Assembly (NCBI GenBank): GCA_902792635.1
Contig: CADBAG010000001.1
Span: 1-64,000 of the forward strand
Length of the DNA stretch: 64,000 nucleotides
DNA from: an uncultured Prevotellaceae bacterium
GTDB lineage: Bacteria; Bacteroidota; Bacteroidia; Bacteroidales; Bacteroidaceae
Reading direction: 5' to 3'
This document shows positions 34,757 through 43,678 of the stretch, piece by piece (position 1 is the stretch's first letter; every line of letters starts with the position of its first letter). The translations under genes and the position numbers were made by a program. The notes below the pieces were generated by a model that saw only the letters and a program-made list of their open reading frames with translations, did no database searches and was not told where the DNA came from.

Positions 34757-35716
34757 TTATATGTCTTGTTTATATGTCTTGTTTATTTGTTTTTTTGCGA
34801 TGATCTTGTTGCACACCTCTGCTGATTCTCTGTCGGGGAGGCAATGGAGCGTGTAGATTGCAGTAGTCTCAAGTATTTTTGTGATATTCTTACAGATCGT
34901 CTCATAGAGTCGCTCGTCCCATTTCATAGAGGAGACGGAGGGTAGCAGAGAGACAAAAGCCTCAAGGGTATCGAGCTTCTCAATGCTGTTGGCCGGTGCG
35001 CGGTTGATGCGTGTCACGGCCCCGAGCGGTGCTTTGATGTTGCGATAGCAAGGGGTCTTGCCGCTCCAGGGACTGCCGTAGATGAAGCACTGTCCGTCGA
35101 TAATCCTTACCACCGGGTTGTCGTCGTTCATCAGATCGCAGTCGGGGAGATATCGGAGCCAGTTGCTCACCTGTGTCGACTTCCCCGTGCCGCTCTTGGC
35201 GATGAAGGCATAGCCGTAGCCGTGTTGCCTTACTACGGAGGCGTGCATCAGCACAGCGCCTTTGTAGGCTGCGGAGAAGGCATAGACGAGCATGATGGCG
35301 TTGTTGAGACCGAAGGAGCGCATCATGTAGTCGCCGTTGAGCGCACAGCGACAGTGGTGGAAATCCTTGTCTGTGATGAGCAGACAGCAGTCGGAACCGT
35401 TGATATCCTTAATGATATACTGGTATCCTCCATCTTTCAGCTTGTCTACGATAGTGATGCCATTGCCTGTGTCAAAATCACGGATGCGTTCGCGGTCAGC
35501 TTTAGGCTCAGGACGGATGCTGTCGTCAACAGTAAGGTTGAAGAGCAAGCTTTCAATATCTACCCCTTCCGTTTGCGTTTCAAAGGGAGCAAAAGAGGGC
35601 AGCAGCCGGATGCCATTCTCCTGATCAATGAACGTGATGGAAAAGGGCAGCTCCGCCACGCAATAGTGTTTTGTATCGTTCTTCACTCTTCGTTCTTCAC
35701 TCTTCACTTTTCTCAC
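34757..35716 (-). CDS. HprK-like serine kinase
   Basis: A 319-residue protein of the HPr kinase/phosphoenolpyruvate-carboxykinase-like fold. The P-loop is AKSGTGKST (about residues 173-181), preceded by VLMHASVV and followed by LMNDDNPVVR (about 195-204), whose acidic residues match the catalytic region. An N-terminal domain of about 150 residues is specific to this group. It is not the usual HprK of sugar control: it is short, lacks that N-terminal domain and sits with PqqD-like and peptidase genes, as kinases of some lasso-peptide clusters do. The start is uncertain: GTG at 35716 overlaps the previous gene's stop, but the first ten codons are simple repeat; GTG at 35686 is possible. Confidence 0.78.
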   Translation of the reverse strand: MRKVKSEERRVKNDTKHYCVAELPFSITFIDQENGIRLLPSFAPFETQTEGVDIESLLFNLTVDDSIRPEPKADRERIRDFDTGNGITIVDKLKDGGYQYIIKDINGSDCCLLITDKDFHHCRCALNGDYMMRSFGLNNAIMLVYAFSAAYKGAVLMHASVVRQHGYGYAFIAKSGTGKSTQVSNWLRYLPDCDLMNDDNPVVRIIDGQCFIYGSPWSGKTPCYRNIKAPLGAVTRINRAPANSIEKLDTLEAFVSLLPSVSSMKWDERLYETICKNITKILETTAIYTLHCLPDRESAEVCNKIIAKKQINKTYKQDI

Positions 35717-36120
35717 TCCTCTGGCTTGATGGCTTGGTAGTGGAAATCGGTCGATTTCACTTCCTTGACGATGAATTTGCCTCCTTTAGTGTATTTCTTC
35801 TTCAGGTTGGCATATTTCTTGTCAATGTCCTTGCGTTTGAGAGCAAAGCAAGTAACGCACGTCGGAGTGTTGGCGCCGGCTGCCGTGAGATGGTCGCGTA
35901 GCTGGTAGGAGTAGTTCTCACGACTGTAGAGAAACTTCGTCTTTGAGTCGATGTAAGCGGAATCGAGCTCCTGAACCTCGGTGAAGTAGACCGTAGAGTC
36001 GTTGAACGAGGCTGCGAAGCCGAACAGATACACTTTCGTAGCTCGGTTGGCTCCCCAGCTGCTCAATGAACAGCACAAGGACACGACGGTGAGGGCAAGC
36101 GCTAAGATGTATTTCTTCAT
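35713..36120 (-). CDS. small secreted protein of unknown function
   Basis: A 135-residue protein with signal peptide (MKKYILALALTVVSLCCSLSSWGA). The mature part contains VYLFGFAASFNDSTVYFTEV, a CVTC pair (about residues 88-91) and a lysine-rich segment (KRKDIDKKYANLKKKY). I do not recognise the family. It is the first gene of the cassette and overlaps the kinase gene by four bases, so the four genes are probably one operon. Whether it is a substrate, a partner or merely co-transcribed is open. Confidence 0.75.
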   Translation of the reverse strand: MKKYILALALTVVSLCCSLSSWGANRATKVYLFGFAASFNDSTVYFTEVQELDSAYIDSKTKFLYSRENYSYQLRDHLTAAGANTPTCVTCFALKRKDIDKKYANLKKKYTKGGKFIVKEVKSTDFHYQAIKPEE

Positions 36121-36174
36121 GATTTTTTTGTCTGTTTTCTGTTGTTTTCTCTGCTTCTTTGTCGGATAGCGGTA

Positions 36175-36182
36175 CAAAATTA
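36175..36182 (-). promoter_or_regulatory. -7 box for the secreted protein/kinase cassette
   Basis: The minus strand reads TAATTTTG, 55 bases upstream of the ATG at 36120. The upstream element is weak (TTTCG). Confidence 0.5.
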
Positions 36183-36276
36183 TAAAAATATTGGCGCTTT
36201 TCGAACGAAATGTTCATTTTTATCATCCTTTGACTAAAAAATCTCTTTGTTATGACGCTCCCCCGTCTTTTTTTAG

Positions 36277-36284
36277 TAAATTTG
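36277..36284 (+). promoter_or_regulatory. -7 box for the his operon
   Basis: TAAATTTG followed by C, 24 bases upstream of the hisH ATG. Confidence 0.6.
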
Positions 36285-36308
36285 CAAGGTGATTAACGCT
36301 TTGCAGAC

Positions 36309-36899
36309 ATGAAAGTAGCAATTATCAAATATAATGCCGGCAATATCTACTCGGTTGTCAATGCCCTGCGACGGCTCGGTGTGGAGCCCGTCATCACGGA
36401 TGATCCCCAGGAGTTGTCCGCTGCCGACCGCATCATCTTCCCCGGTCAGGGCAGTGCGCAGACCACGATGGCCTACCTGCGTTCGCATGGCTTGGATGAA
36501 GTCATCCGCTCTCTGAAGCAGCCAGTGCTCGGCATCTGCGTGGGGCAGCAGCTTCTCTGTGCCCATTCGGAAGAGGGTGATGTCGATTGCATCGGAATCT
36601 TCCCCGAACAAGTGAAGAAGTTCGTGCCCGACAGCCACGACTGCAAGGTGCCGGAGATGGGGTGGAACTCGCTGCACGACCTCTCCTCGCCACTCTTCAA
36701 GGGTGTGAAGGAAGGCGACTACGTCTATTTCGTACACAGCTATTATGTCCCCACCTCAGAGTTCACGATTGCTACCGCCGACTACACCGTGCCTTATTCT
36801 GCCGCCATGCACTGCGACAATTTCTGGACGGTACAGTTCCATCCGGAGAAGAGCGGTAAAGTAGGTGAGCAGATCCTTCGAAATTTTCTTGAACTATGA
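36309..36899 (+). CDS. hisH: imidazole glycerol phosphate synthase, glutaminase subunit HisH
   Basis: HisH releases ammonia from glutamine for HisF in histidine synthesis. The 196 residues include the nucleophile cysteine in LGICVGQQLL (about residues 76-85), FPGQGSAQTTM near residue 45, VHSYYV, and the His-Glu pair in QFHPEKSGKVG (about 177-187). It opens a four-gene histidine operon and overlaps hisA by four bases. Confidence 0.97.
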   Translation: MKVAIIKYNAGNIYSVVNALRRLGVEPVITDDPQELSAADRIIFPGQGSAQTTMAYLRSHGLDEVIRSLKQPVLGICVGQQLLCAHSEEGDVDCIGIFPEQVKKFVPDSHDCKVPEMGWNSLHDLSSPLFKGVKEGDYVYFVHSYYVPTSEFTIATADYTVPYSAAMHCDNFWTVQFHPEKSGKVGEQILRNFLEL

Positions 36900-37618
36900 A
36901 CATAGAACTGATCCCAGCCATAGATATCATCGGCGGCAAATGTGTGCGGCTGACCAAAGGCGACTACAGTCAGAAGAAGGTCTACAACGAGGATCCCGTG
37001 TCTCAGGCGCGTGAGTTTGAGCGCTTGGGTTTCAAGCGTCTGCATGTCGTTGATCTCGATGGTGCCAAGGCCAAGCACATCGTCAACGATGCGGTGCTGC
37101 GCGGTATCACAGAGGCCACGAGCCTGACGGTCGACTTCGGTGGTGGCATCAAGAGTGAGGAGGATATCGAGAAAGCGTTTGCTGCGGGAGCCGCCATGGT
37201 GACCGTGGGGAGCATTGCCGTGAGTCAGCCTCAGACGTTCCTCGGATGGCTCAAGACCTATGGCGCTGAGAAGATGATCCTTGGAGCCGATGTGCGTAAC
37301 GGCTTCGTGAGCATCAACGGGTGGAAGGAAGACTCGAAGGAAGAGTTGCTGCCGTTCCTTACTAAATATGTGGAAGCCGGCGTGAAGAACGTGCTCTGCA
37401 CCGACATCTCCAAGGACGGTACCCTTGCGGGACCAGCCACGGAACTCTACTGCAAGGTCATGAAGACTTTTCCCCATATCCATCTCATCGCCAGTGGAGG
37501 CGTGAGCTCAGACGACGATATCCTCGCCTTGGACAAGGCAGGCATCCCCGCTGTTGTCTTTGGTAAGGCATGGTATGAGGGAAGAATTGATTTAGAGAAA
37601 TTGAAATCAGAATTTTGA
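36896..37618 (+). CDS. hisA: phosphoribosylformimino-AICAR-P isomerase HisA
   Basis: A 240-residue TIM barrel that isomerises ProFAR to PRFAR in histidine synthesis. Visible: [20 protein letters not shown] with the first catalytic Asp, [13 protein letters not shown] (phosphate loop), [12 protein letters not shown] with the second catalytic Asp, and [12 protein letters not shown] (second phosphate loop). It starts inside the end of hisH and is followed by hisF after 28 bases. Confidence 0.97.
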   Translation: MNIELIPAIDIIGGKCVRLTKGDYSQKKVYNEDPVSQAREFERLGFKRLHVVDLDGAKAKHIVNDAVLRGITEATSLTVDFGGGIKSEEDIEKAFAAGAAMVTVGSIAVSQPQTFLGWLKTYGAEKMILGADVRNGFVSINGWKEDSKEELLPFLTKYVEAGVKNVLCTDISKDGTLAGPATELYCKVMKTFPHIHLIASGGVSSDDDILALDKAGIPAVVFGKAWYEGRIDLEKLKSEF

Positions 37619-37646
37619 ATATAAGGTTGATTATAAGGTTGAAGAT

Positions 37647-38411
37647 ATGATGAACGGATTAGCCAAACGTATCGTGCCGTGTCTCGATGTCAAAGACGGA
37701 GAGACGGTCAAAGGTACTCACTTCGTCAACCTCCGCCAGGCGGGAGACCCTGTGGAGCTCGGCAAGGCCTACAGTGACGCTGGAGCCGATGAGCTCGTCT
37801 TCCTCGACATCACAGCTACGTTTGAGGGCCGTAAGACCTTCACGGATATGGTCAGCCGTGTGGCGCGTGAGATCAATATCCCGTTCACGGTAGGCGGTGG
37901 CATTAATGCTATAGAAGATGTGGACCGGCTGCTCGATGCCGGAGCCGACAAGATAAGCATCAACTCGGCCGCTATCCGACATCCGGAACTCATCGATGAG
38001 ATCGCTTCCAAATATGGCTCCCAGGTCTGTGTCTGCGCCATCGATGCGCGCAACGATGCTGATGGGTGGCACTGCTATGTCAAAGGAGGGCGCGAGCGCA
38101 CCGAGCACCGGCTCATGGACTGGGCCTGCGAGGTCGCTGACCGTGGTGCGGGAGAGATCCTCTTCACGAGTATGGATCACGACGGTGTGAAGAAAGGCTT
38201 CGCCTATGAGCCGTTGGCTGAGATGGCCGACCTTGTGCCGATCCCTGTCATCGCCAGTGGTGGCGCGGGAAAGATGGTGGATTTCTACGATGCCTTCACC
38301 AAAGGCAAGGCTGATGCAGCCCTTGCAGCAAGCGTCTTCCACTTCGGAGAAATCAAGATCCCGGAGCTCAAGCGCTATCTTAAAGATAAAGGAATAAATA
38401 TTAGATTATAA
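37647..38411 (+). CDS. hisF: imidazole glycerol phosphate synthase, cyclase subunit HisF
   Basis: HisF uses ammonia from HisH to convert PRFAR to imidazole glycerol phosphate and AICAR. The 254-residue TIM barrel shows [19 protein letters not shown] (catalytic Asp near residue 13), [21 protein letters not shown] (second Asp near residue 131) and [13 protein letters not shown]. Two consecutive ATG codons are present; the second (37650) would match the usual N-terminus equally well. Confidence 0.97.
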   Translation: MMNGLAKRIVPCLDVKDGETVKGTHFVNLRQAGDPVELGKAYSDAGADELVFLDITATFEGRKTFTDMVSRVAREINIPFTVGGGINAIEDVDRLLDAGADKISINSAAIRHPELIDEIASKYGSQVCVCAIDARNDADGWHCYVKGGRERTEHRLMDWACEVADRGAGEILFTSMDHDGVKKGFAYEPLAEMADLVPIPVIASGGAGKMVDFYDAFTKGKADAALAASVFHFGEIKIPELKRYLKDKGINIRL

Positions 38412-38451
38412 TTATCAGAAAATAATAATACTTCAGATCATAAATTAAATC

Positions 38452-39090
38452 ATGACGATAGATTTTGAGAAGATGGGCGGGCTTGTGCCAGCCATCATAC
38501 AGGATGCCGTGACCTCGAAGGTGTTGATGTTGGGCTTCATGAACAAGGAAGCCTATGAGAAAACGATGGAGACGAAGCTCGTCACCTTCTGGAGCCGTAC
38601 GAGAAAATGTCTGTGGACAAAAGGTGAGACGTCGGGCAACTACCTCCACCTCGTGAGTGTGAAGGAAGACTGCGACCACGACACGCTGCTCATCGAGGTC
38701 CATCCCGATGGCCCCGTGTGCCACCTCGGTACTGACACGTGCTGGGCTGAGGAGAATAATCTCAACCCCATCCTCTTCCTCTCAGAACTTCAGGACTTCA
38801 TTAACAAACGTCATGAGGAGATGCCGGAAGGCAGTTACACGACGAGCCTCTTCCGCAAAGGTGTGAACAAGATGGCGCAGAAAGTAGGTGAGGAAGCAGT
38901 GGAGACGGTCATTGAGGCAACGAACGGCACCAATGAGAACCTCGTCTATGAGGCTTCCGACCTCATGTATCACCTCATCGTGCTCCTCACGTCCAAAGGC
39001 CTTCGCATCGAGGATATCGCACGTGAGCTCGCCAAGCGCCATAACCCGGAGTGGGACAAGGCAAGAAGAATCAAAAAGAGCCAAGAATAG
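38452..39090 (+). CDS. hisIE: bifunctional HisI-HisE
   Basis: A 212-residue fusion catalysing two steps: PRATP pyrophosphohydrolase (C-terminal) and PRAMP cyclohydrolase (N-terminal). HisI region: MLGFMNKEAYEKTMETK, FWSRTRKCLWTKGETSG, and the metal site DCDHDTLLIEVHPDGPVCH. HisE region begins near FINKRHEEMPEGSYTTSLF and has KVGEEAVETVIEATNG. It ends the his operon seen here; hisG, D, C and B are not in the window. Confidence 0.96.
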   Translation: MTIDFEKMGGLVPAIIQDAVTSKVLMLGFMNKEAYEKTMETKLVTFWSRTRKCLWTKGETSGNYLHLVSVKEDCDHDTLLIEVHPDGPVCHLGTDTCWAEENNLNPILFLSELQDFINKRHEEMPEGSYTTSLFRKGVNKMAQKVGEEAVETVIEATNGTNENLVYEASDLMYHLIVLLTSKGLRIEDIARELAKRHNPEWDKARRIKKSQE

Positions 39091-39185
39091 TTTGGAGTTA
39101 GGAGTTAGGAGATAGGAGTTAGGAGATAGGAGTTAGAAGATAGGAGTTAGGAGATAGGAGTTAGGAGATAGGAGTTAGGAGTTAA
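39091..39185. repeat. family E simple repeat array (GAGTTAGGAGATAG)
   Basis: About seven head-to-tail units built from GGAGTTAGGAGATAGGAGTT with small variations (one has AGAAGA). It separates hisIE from ftsE. Confidence 0.95.
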
Positions 39186-39212
39186 ATTGAGATAGGAATT
39201 CGAAATTTTTTT

Positions 39213-39887
39213 ATGCTAATAGATTACGATAAAGTAAAAGTATACCAACAGGATAAGCTGATCCTCGACGACGTGAGTTTCCACGCCGACGCGGGTGAGT
39301 TTATCTATCTGATCGGAAAGGTGGGATCAGGCAAGAGCAGCCTGCTCAAGACCTTCTATTGTGAGCTCGACCTGTACCCGGAGGATGGCGAGAAGGCTGA
39401 GGTCCTCGGCCGTGACCTGCTGAAGCTCCGCCGCCATGATGTCCCGGCCCTGCGCCGTGAGATGGGCATCATCTTCCAGGATTTCCAGTTGCTTCGCGAC
39501 CGCGACGTGTTCCAGAACCTCCGTTTTGTGCTTCGTGCCACGGGGTGGAAAGACAAGCAGAAGATTGAAGAGCGCATCAATGAGGTGCTCGAAGCCGTGG
39601 GGATGACGGATAAGATCCACTCCATGCCCCATGAGCTCTCGGGTGGTGAGCAGCAGCGCATCTCCATAGCGCGTGCTATCCTCAACAAACCGAAAATCAT
39701 CATTGCCGATGAGCCGACAGGCAACCTCGATCCGGAGACCGCCGACAACATCGTGCGGCTGCTCAAAGGCTTCACCGCTGAGGGCACGGCAGTGGTCATG
39801 TCCACACACAACATCTCAATGCTCGACCGTTATCCCGGCTACGTCTACAAGTGTGAGGACGGCAAAGTACTGGAGTTAAGGAGTTAG
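39213..39887 (+). CDS. ftsE: FtsE-like ATPase of the FtsEX cell-division complex
   Basis: A 224-residue ABC ATPase. Walker A GKVGSGKSS (about residues 35-43), Q-loop IIFQDFQLL, signature LSGGEQQRISIARAI (about 142-156), Walker B IIIADEPTGNLDPET and H-loop MSTHNISM. FtsE with FtsX activates cell-wall hydrolases at division. FtsX is not next to it but about 9 kb downstream at 48.4 kb, on the same strand. A MacB/LolD-type ATPase is the alternative. Confidence 0.82.
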   Translation: MLIDYDKVKVYQQDKLILDDVSFHADAGEFIYLIGKVGSGKSSLLKTFYCELDLYPEDGEKAEVLGRDLLKLRRHDVPALRREMGIIFQDFQLLRDRDVFQNLRFVLRATGWKDKQKIEERINEVLEAVGMTDKIHSMPHELSGGEQQRISIARAILNKPKIIIADEPTGNLDPETADNIVRLLKGFTAEGTAVVMSTHNISMLDRYPGYVYKCEDGKVLELRS

Positions 39888-39892
39888 TGCAG

Positions 39893-39913
39893 GGAACGGC
39901 TTTATGCCGTTCC
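39893..39913. other. hairpin between ftsE and lysC
   Basis: GGAACGGC, TTTAT, GCCGTTCC forms a perfect eight-pair stem. It is followed by ACAAAAATG rather than a T run, so it is not a clear terminator; a role as transcript-stabilising hairpin is possible. Confidence 0.6.
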
Positions 39914-39954
39914 ACAAAAATGTTCGACTAATAAAATAAATAAATATCATCGAT

Positions 39955-41271
39955 ATGAACGTAATGAAATTTGGTGGTACTTCCGTAGGAAGTCCCGAGC
40001 GCATGAAGAGCGTAGCCCAGCTTATTACAAGATCCGGAGAACCCACATTCGTCGTCCTCTCTGCTATGAGCGGTACGACGAACAGCCTTGTGGAGATCAG
40101 CAATTATCTCTACAAGAAGAATCCGGAGGGAGCCAACGAGGTGATCAACAACCTCGAGACCAAATACATGGATCACGTGGAGAACTTGTATCAGGATGAT
40201 GATTACAAGAAGAAGACGCGCGATTTCCTCCGCGACAGGTTCAGTTACATGCGTTCGTTCACCAAAGGCATCTTCACGAGCTTCGAGGAGAAGATCATCG
40301 TCTCTCAGGGTGAGATCATGTCGACCAACATGGTCAACAACTATCTCCAGGAGCAGGGTATCAAGAGTGTCTTAGTCGATGCACTGAGTTTCATGCGTAC
40401 GAACAAGAACTCGGAGCCTGACCTCCCTTATATCAAGGAGCATCTGCACGAGGTCATGGAGAAGAACGCCGGTTATCAGATCTATATCACGCAGGGCTTC
40501 ATCTGCCGCAACGCCTATGGCGAGGTGGACAACCTGCTGCGTGGCGGCTCCGACTACACCGCTTCTCTCATCGGTGCTGCGCTGCCTGCTGACGAGATTC
40601 AGATCTGGACCGATATCGATGGCATGCACAACAACGACCCGCGCTTCGTCGACCACACCACGGCTGTGCATCAGCTCAACTTCGAGGAGGCTGCCGAGCT
40701 CGCTTACTTCGGTGCTAAGATCCTGCACCCGACCTGCGTGCAGCCGGCTAAGTACGCTGGCATCCCCGTGCGTCTGAAGAACACCATGGAGCCCGATGCC
40801 GAGGGTACGATCATCAACAACGACCTCGGCCGCGGCACGATCAAGGCTGTGGCTGCCAAGGATAACATCACAGCTATCAAGATCAAGTCGTCGCGCATGC
40901 TCCTCGCCACAGGTTTCCTCCGTAAGGTCTTCGAGATCTTCGAGAGCTATCAGACGCCTATCGACATGATCACAACCTCAGAGGTCGGTGTCTCCATGAG
41001 TATCGACAACAACGCGCACCTCGATGAGATCGTGGACGAGCTGAAGAAATACGGCACGGTGACTGTCGACTCCGATATGTGTATCATCTGTGTCGTGGGC
41101 GACCTCGACTGGCACAATGTGGGCTTTGAGACCATCGCTACAGATGCCATGAAGGACATTCCCGTGCGTATGGTGAGCTACGGTGGCTCCAACTACAACA
41201 TCTCCTTCCTTATCAAGGAGGCTGACAAGAAACGCGCACTGCAGAGCCTGAGTGACACATTATTTAAATAA
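39955..41271 (+). CDS. lysC: aspartate kinase
   Basis: Phosphorylates aspartate, the first step to lysine, threonine, methionine and diaminopimelate. The 438-residue chain has MKFGGTSVGSPERM at the start, GGSDYTASLIGAAL (about 197-210), WTDIDGMHNNDPR, and two C-terminal ACT domains (ITAIKIKSSRML.., TTSEVGVSMSID) that usually bind lysine for feedback control. There is no fused homoserine dehydrogenase. It is followed after eight bases by lysA. Confidence 0.95.
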   Translation: MNVMKFGGTSVGSPERMKSVAQLITRSGEPTFVVLSAMSGTTNSLVEISNYLYKKNPEGANEVINNLETKYMDHVENLYQDDDYKKKTRDFLRDRFSYMRSFTKGIFTSFEEKIIVSQGEIMSTNMVNNYLQEQGIKSVLVDALSFMRTNKNSEPDLPYIKEHLHEVMEKNAGYQIYITQGFICRNAYGEVDNLLRGGSDYTASLIGAALPADEIQIWTDIDGMHNNDPRFVDHTTAVHQLNFEEAAELAYFGAKILHPTCVQPAKYAGIPVRLKNTMEPDAEGTIINNDLGRGTIKAVAAKDNITAIKIKSSRMLLATGFLRKVFEIFESYQTPIDMITTSEVGVSMSIDNNAHLDEIVDELKKYGTVTVDSDMCIICVVGDLDWHNVGFETIATDAMKDIPVRMVSYGGSNYNISFLIKEADKKRALQSLSDTLFK

Positions 41272-41279
41272 GACACAAA

Positions 41280-42440
41280 ATGGCGAATATATTCCCGGTA
41301 GAAAAGTTCCGCTCTGTGCGCACACCTTTCTATTATTATGACTCCGCTCTCCTGCGCCAGACGTTGGACGAGGTGAAGAAAGAGGCGGAGCAATATCCTG
41401 ACTTCGTCGTTCACTATGCCGTCAAGGCCAATGCCAACCCGAAGATCCTGAAGATCATCGCTGAGGCCGGATTGGGTGCCGACTGTGTGAGTGGGGGAGA
41501 GATAGAGGCTGCGCTGAAAGCCGGCTTCCGCCACGACAGCATTGTATATGCCGGTGTGGGCAAGGCCGACTGGGAGATCAACACAGCGCTCGACGCTGAT
41601 ATCTTCTGCTTCAATGTCGAGAGCGTTCCCGAGCTCGAGGTCATCAATGAGTTGGCTGAGGCGAAAGGCAAAGTAGCCAACGTCTGCTTCCGCATCAATC
41701 CTGAGGTGGGAGCTCACACGCATGCCAACATCACAACGGGCCTCGCTGAGAATAAGTTCGGCATTGCGATGAACGACATGGTCCCGGTCATCGAGCGCGC
41801 CAACGCATTGAAGAATGTGAAGTTCATCGGCCTCCACTTCCATATCGGGAGTCAGATCCTCAAGATGGACGACTTTGAGATGCTGTGCCTGCGTATCAAC
41901 GAGCTGTTGGAGATCCTGAAGACGAAGAACATCGAGGTCGAGAACATCAATGTCGGTGGCGGATTAGGCATCAACTACGCCGACCCTGAGGCCGACCCTG
42001 TGCCTGACTTCAAGGACTACTTCAAGACGTTTGCCGATGGCTTGCATCTGCGTCCCGGACAGAAGGTCCACTTCGAGCTTGGCCGTTCTATCGCCGGTCA
42101 GATGGGCAGTCTCATCACGAAGGTGCTCTACATCAAGCAAGGCGTGAACAAGAAGTTCTGCATTGTGGATGCCGGCATGTCGGATCTCATCCGTCCTGCG
42201 CTCTACGATGCTACGCATAAGATCGAGAACCTCACGAGCGATGGTGCTCCCGTGGTCTACGATATCGTCGGTCCTATCTGCGAGTCGAGCGATGTCTTTG
42301 CCAAGGACACGGCCATCGCCGAGAGCAAGCGGGGAGACCTCCTCGCCATCCGCTCGGCAGGCGCCTACGGAGAGATCATGGCGAGCCAGTACAACTGCCG
42401 TCCGCTCCCTCAAGGCCTTGTCACAGAGGATCTTAAATAG
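41280..42440 (+). CDS. lysA: diaminopimelate decarboxylase
   Basis: A PLP enzyme that converts meso-diaminopimelate to lysine. The 386-residue protein has the PLP lysine in HYAVKANANP (about residues 43-52), VNVGGGLGINY, GRSIAGQMGSL, and CESSDVFAKD (about 336-345), which contributes the catalytic cysteine from the neighbouring subunit. It forms an operon with lysC, so this pair covers the first and last steps of lysine synthesis. Confidence 0.96.
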   Translation: MANIFPVEKFRSVRTPFYYYDSALLRQTLDEVKKEAEQYPDFVVHYAVKANANPKILKIIAEAGLGADCVSGGEIEAALKAGFRHDSIVYAGVGKADWEINTALDADIFCFNVESVPELEVINELAEAKGKVANVCFRINPEVGAHTHANITTGLAENKFGIAMNDMVPVIERANALKNVKFIGLHFHIGSQILKMDDFEMLCLRINELLEILKTKNIEVENINVGGGLGINYADPEADPVPDFKDYFKTFADGLHLRPGQKVHFELGRSIAGQMGSLITKVLYIKQGVNKKFCIVDAGMSDLIRPALYDATHKIENLTSDGAPVVYDIVGPICESSDVFAKDTAIAESKRGDLLAIRSAGAYGEIMASQYNCRPLPQGLVTEDLK

Positions 42441-42475
42441 TAACGAGAAGCTTATTTAAGAGCTTTTAATATACA

Positions 42476-43669
42476 ATGACTTATACAATCAGTATAGACA
42501 ACTTCACGATCATCAGCAGCGTCGTGCTGTTGGTGGTCGCTGTCGTCGCATCATTCATCAGTCCTTATCTTCGTTTCAGCAAGCGTAAGTGGGAGCAGAA
42601 TGGAAAGGATGAAGGGAAAGGTGATGCCACATCTCTTCCTCCGCTCTCCGTGATCCTCGCTCCGCACGATGAGCCGGACGCCATCTCACGCAATTTGCCG
42701 GCTATCATGTCGCAGAAATATCCTGCGGGCTTCCAGATCATCGTTGTCGTGGAAGAGGGCGAGAATGAGACGGAGGATGTGCTGAAGCGGTTCCAGCAGC
42801 AGCTCGACAAAGAGCCTGCCGACTGCACGATCTACATCACTTATATCCCACAGTCGTCACGTTACGTCAGTCGTAAGAAGCTCGCCATGACGTTGGGTGT
42901 CAAAGCCGCCAAGACAGAGTGGCTTGTCATGACGGAGCCCACGTCGAAGCCCGCTTCCGACATGTGGCTTCAGACGATGGCAGCGAACTGCACCAACAGC
43001 ACCCAGCTCGTCGTGGGCTATGGCGGCTACGACGATGAGGCGTCGGCTTTCAAGCGCTTCGAACGGCTCAACTCCGCCTATTATCTCATGCGTGAGGCAG
43101 CCCGTGGCAATGCCTATGCGGCCCTCGCACCGAATATCATGATCCGCAAGTCGGTGTTCATGAAGCAGGACGGGTTCCTCGGAAACCTCAACCTCATCCA
43201 TGGCGAGTACGACTTCCTCGTAAACAAATATTCGGAAGATGGAAAGGTAGCCTTGGAGACACGCGACGCTGCGTGGACCATCGACGACGCCCCCGAGCAC
43301 TCCGTGTGGATGGCGGGTCATATCTTCTACCGTGAGACCCGTAAGTGGCTCGAGCGCAGCTTCGCCCATCGTGCGTGGTTCAACCTCGACCAGATCGCGC
43401 TGCACCTGTCCTTCCTCCTTATGGTCGTCGGCATCGTGTGGGGAGCCGTGACAGTGAACGTCGTCCTCCTCGCTGCCGCCGTGTTAGGGCTCATCCTGAG
43501 CATCGTGCTGCGCACAGTGTTCGGCAGCAAGGCGATGTCAGCCTTCGGTGAGCATGTCCCCGCACTGCTCATCTATCCTTACAGCCTCTCGCTCGTCTGG
43601 AGAAACCTCAAGTACGGCCTGCGTTATAAGTTCGCCAACAAGCTCGACTTCACGACGCATAAACAATAG
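42476..43669 (+). CDS. membrane-bound family 2 glycosyltransferase
   Basis: A 397-residue protein with an N-terminal membrane helix (FTIISSVVLLVVAVVASFIS), a GT-A domain (PPLSVILAPHDEPDAI, FQIIVVVEEGENE, EWLVMTEPTSKP in place of the usual DxD loop) and two or three C-terminal helices (IALHLSFLLMVVGIVWGAVT). The acidic metal motif is not obvious: where DADT or DSD is expected the sequence has TEPTS. The enzyme may be metal-independent or altered. It is followed by a GT-B-like gene after nine bases, and both may act on the same surface glycan. Confidence 0.82.
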   Translation: MTYTISIDNFTIISSVVLLVVAVVASFISPYLRFSKRKWEQNGKDEGKGDATSLPPLSVILAPHDEPDAISRNLPAIMSQKYPAGFQIIVVVEEGENETEDVLKRFQQQLDKEPADCTIYITYIPQSSRYVSRKKLAMTLGVKAAKTEWLVMTEPTSKPASDMWLQTMAANCTNSTQLVVGYGGYDDEASAFKRFERLNSAYYLMREAARGNAYAALAPNIMIRKSVFMKQDGFLGNLNLIHGEYDFLVNKYSEDGKVALETRDAAWTIDDAPEHSVWMAGHIFYRETRKWLERSFAHRAWFNLDQIALHLSFLLMVVGIVWGAVTVNVVLLAAAVLGLILSIVLRTVFGSKAMSAFGEHVPALLIYPYSLSLVWRNLKYGLRYKFANKLDFTTHKQ

Positions 43670-43678
43670 TTTCCATCC

